Source of the DNA: Atriophallophorus winterbourni
Lineage: Eukaryota > Platyhelminthes > Trematoda > Plagiorchiida > Microphallidae
Direction: 5' to 3'
DNA: 64,000 nucleotides
Assembly: GCA_013407085.1 (NCBI GenBank)
Contig: JACCGJ010013208.1
Span: 1 to 64,000 of the forward strand
Under the pieces are notes generated by a model, which saw only the letters and a program-made list of their open reading frames with translations, did no database searches and was not told the DNA's origin. Numbering within the stretch: the stretch's first letter is position 1; the number at the start of each line of letters is the position of its first letter. The translations under genes were made by a program, and so were the position numbers. Shown here piece after piece: positions 63,207 to 64,000 of the stretch.

Positions 63207-63477
63207 GTAGGATGTTTGTGCGTTGTGTGCACGCTTTCATCTCTTGTTTCGCGTTTCATTCCGTGGTTAAACTGTGCTGATCGATGTTTCGTCGCATCAC
63301 ACACCCGCTGCATACGGTATTGCCTCACGTTGGCATCAAACGATTGTGCGTGGATTTTCGTATTTTGCTTTATGGTCTCGTTCTTCAGGATTGTGCCGGG
63401 TTGCCTGCCTTCGACCTCGCGACCTACCAGGGGTTATACTTTTCTGATGAAATGACTGTATGCTGGTTGGTTTTGGT
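63207..63477. other. Intron 13 start
   Basis: No exon matching dynamin GED was found. A frame reading through 63284-63460 has no dynamin similarity. Confidence 0.45.
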
Positions 63478-63995
63478 TTTGTGCGACTATCTCCTACTGG
63501 ATGATGGGTCGGCTTCAATGAAGATTCTTGGGAATTTGGGTACAAAGCACCACTCAGCGTTTGTTCGAGTCAGCTTCTCTAGCCTTTTCACAACCAAGTG
63601 CAACCTGCAAGGCAGCAGTGAGTTGCCAGAAAGAGGTGGTGTAGACCAACTAACCGTTTCCAAGACTCTGTTCCAGATTTTTCCTCAGGGTTTTCTCCCG
63701 AAGCCTTTCCCGCGATCGGGTATCCTGCAAAGCAGCGGAAGTTTAAAATCGGGGTTTTCCTTCCCTGCCAGGCTAACGAGCTCCATCTGTCCGAAGCAAA
63801 CTGGTTTTCAGGCGCCAGTCACTCGCCCCTTCTCATGTTGGTAGAAGTAGTTCTGTCGGGCTCGGGGAGCCCGCGTGCAGGCCAAAAGCTGGACTTGGTT
63901 GTCAGAGGCTATTTGAGACGTGCGCCATATAGGAGCGTTTTATACAGAGTGAGAGCTTACCCCAACTGCCGCCCCCGGCTATGACATCCTTTGGA
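63478..63995 (-). mobile_element. Family B retroposon, near full length
   Basis: Minus sense. Tail side TTTTGTGCGACTATCTCC at 63476, all core blocks, head CGGGGGCGGCAGTTGGGG near 63975. It reaches the window edge region with CATCCTTTGGAG. Confidence 0.8.
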
Positions 63996-64000
63996 GTTCA

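Noticed and set aside
62880..63455. 191-codon ORF covering dynamin exon 13
   Set aside because: Conserved residues begin exactly at the CAG acceptor (63053) and stop at GTAGGA (63207); flanks are intron read-through.
63395..63480. Possible next dynamin exon (frame [15 protein letters not shown])
   Set aside because: It does not match the GED continuation expected after ...LLMHMLVNE and lacks a convincing donor.
1..64000. tRNA, rRNA or snRNA genes
   Set aside because: No sequence with a convincing cloverleaf plus GGTTCRAnnCC box, and no rRNA or snRNA signature, was noticed by eye. A covariance search would be needed to exclude diverged ones.

Overview
The window is eukaryotic and most probably from a digenean trematode (flatworm). 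The main evidence is one large spliced gene for a classical dynamin GTPase on the + strand. Its first two introns are 34 bp each, and the later ones run up to about 10 kb, a 5'-small to 3'-large pattern known from schistosome genes. The introns are filled with flatworm-type retrotransposon debris (CR1/Jockey-like and RTE-like LINEs, BEL/Pao and Ty3/gypsy remnants, short tailed retroposons). No prokaryotic gene organisation is present. Genus cannot be assigned from the sequence alone.

Layout. 1-16.4 kb is intergenic and repeat-rich: a gypsy integrase fragment; three decayed CR1-like LINE copies on the + strand (1.25-3.76, 7.84-10.64 and 10.74-12.42 kb); a BEL/Pao relic at 4.4-7.55 kb between LTR-like direct repeats; one exon-like segment of an unidentified gene (13621-13835); a much fresher CR1-like LINE on the - strand with a 551-codon reverse-transcriptase ORF (about 13.86-16.09 kb); and a short tandem array ending about 85 bp before the dynamin ATG. 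From 16468 to beyond the right edge the dynamin gene is laid out in 13 recognisable exons (16468-63206). They give 684 codons: GTPase domain, middle/stalk, PH domain and start of the GED. The rest of the GED and the proline-rich tail lie outside the window.

Intron repeats fall into families, labelled here for reference. A: about 230-bp retroposon with a (CATAC)n-like tail, about 30 copies in both orientations, many with target-site duplications. B and B': about 540-650-bp retroposons sharing a head but with two different 3' parts and tails. C: RTE-like LINE whose 3'UTR ends in (GAT)n. D: unclassified repeat, often in tandem pairs. E: second RTE-like LINE 3' end. F: Jockey/CR1-like LINE whose 3' end carries a palindromic poly(A)-signal motif and a TTC-rich tail. 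G and H: low-copy repeats, H containing an RRM-like peptide. They are heavily nested: A in CR1, C, D, F and B; B' in A; F-tail, B and A all inside one C copy. This gives a relative age order.

The most unusual structures are a 216-bp near-perfect inverted repeat at 46985-47200 whose arms carry a hammerhead-ribozyme-like core, a complete 85-bp TA-flanked MITE next to it (47246-47330), the alternative 3' ends of B/B', a 35-bp minimal LINE-tail insertion with its own target-site duplication (42366-42400), and small exon-like or antisense coding segments inside introns (54084-54227, 23845-24081).
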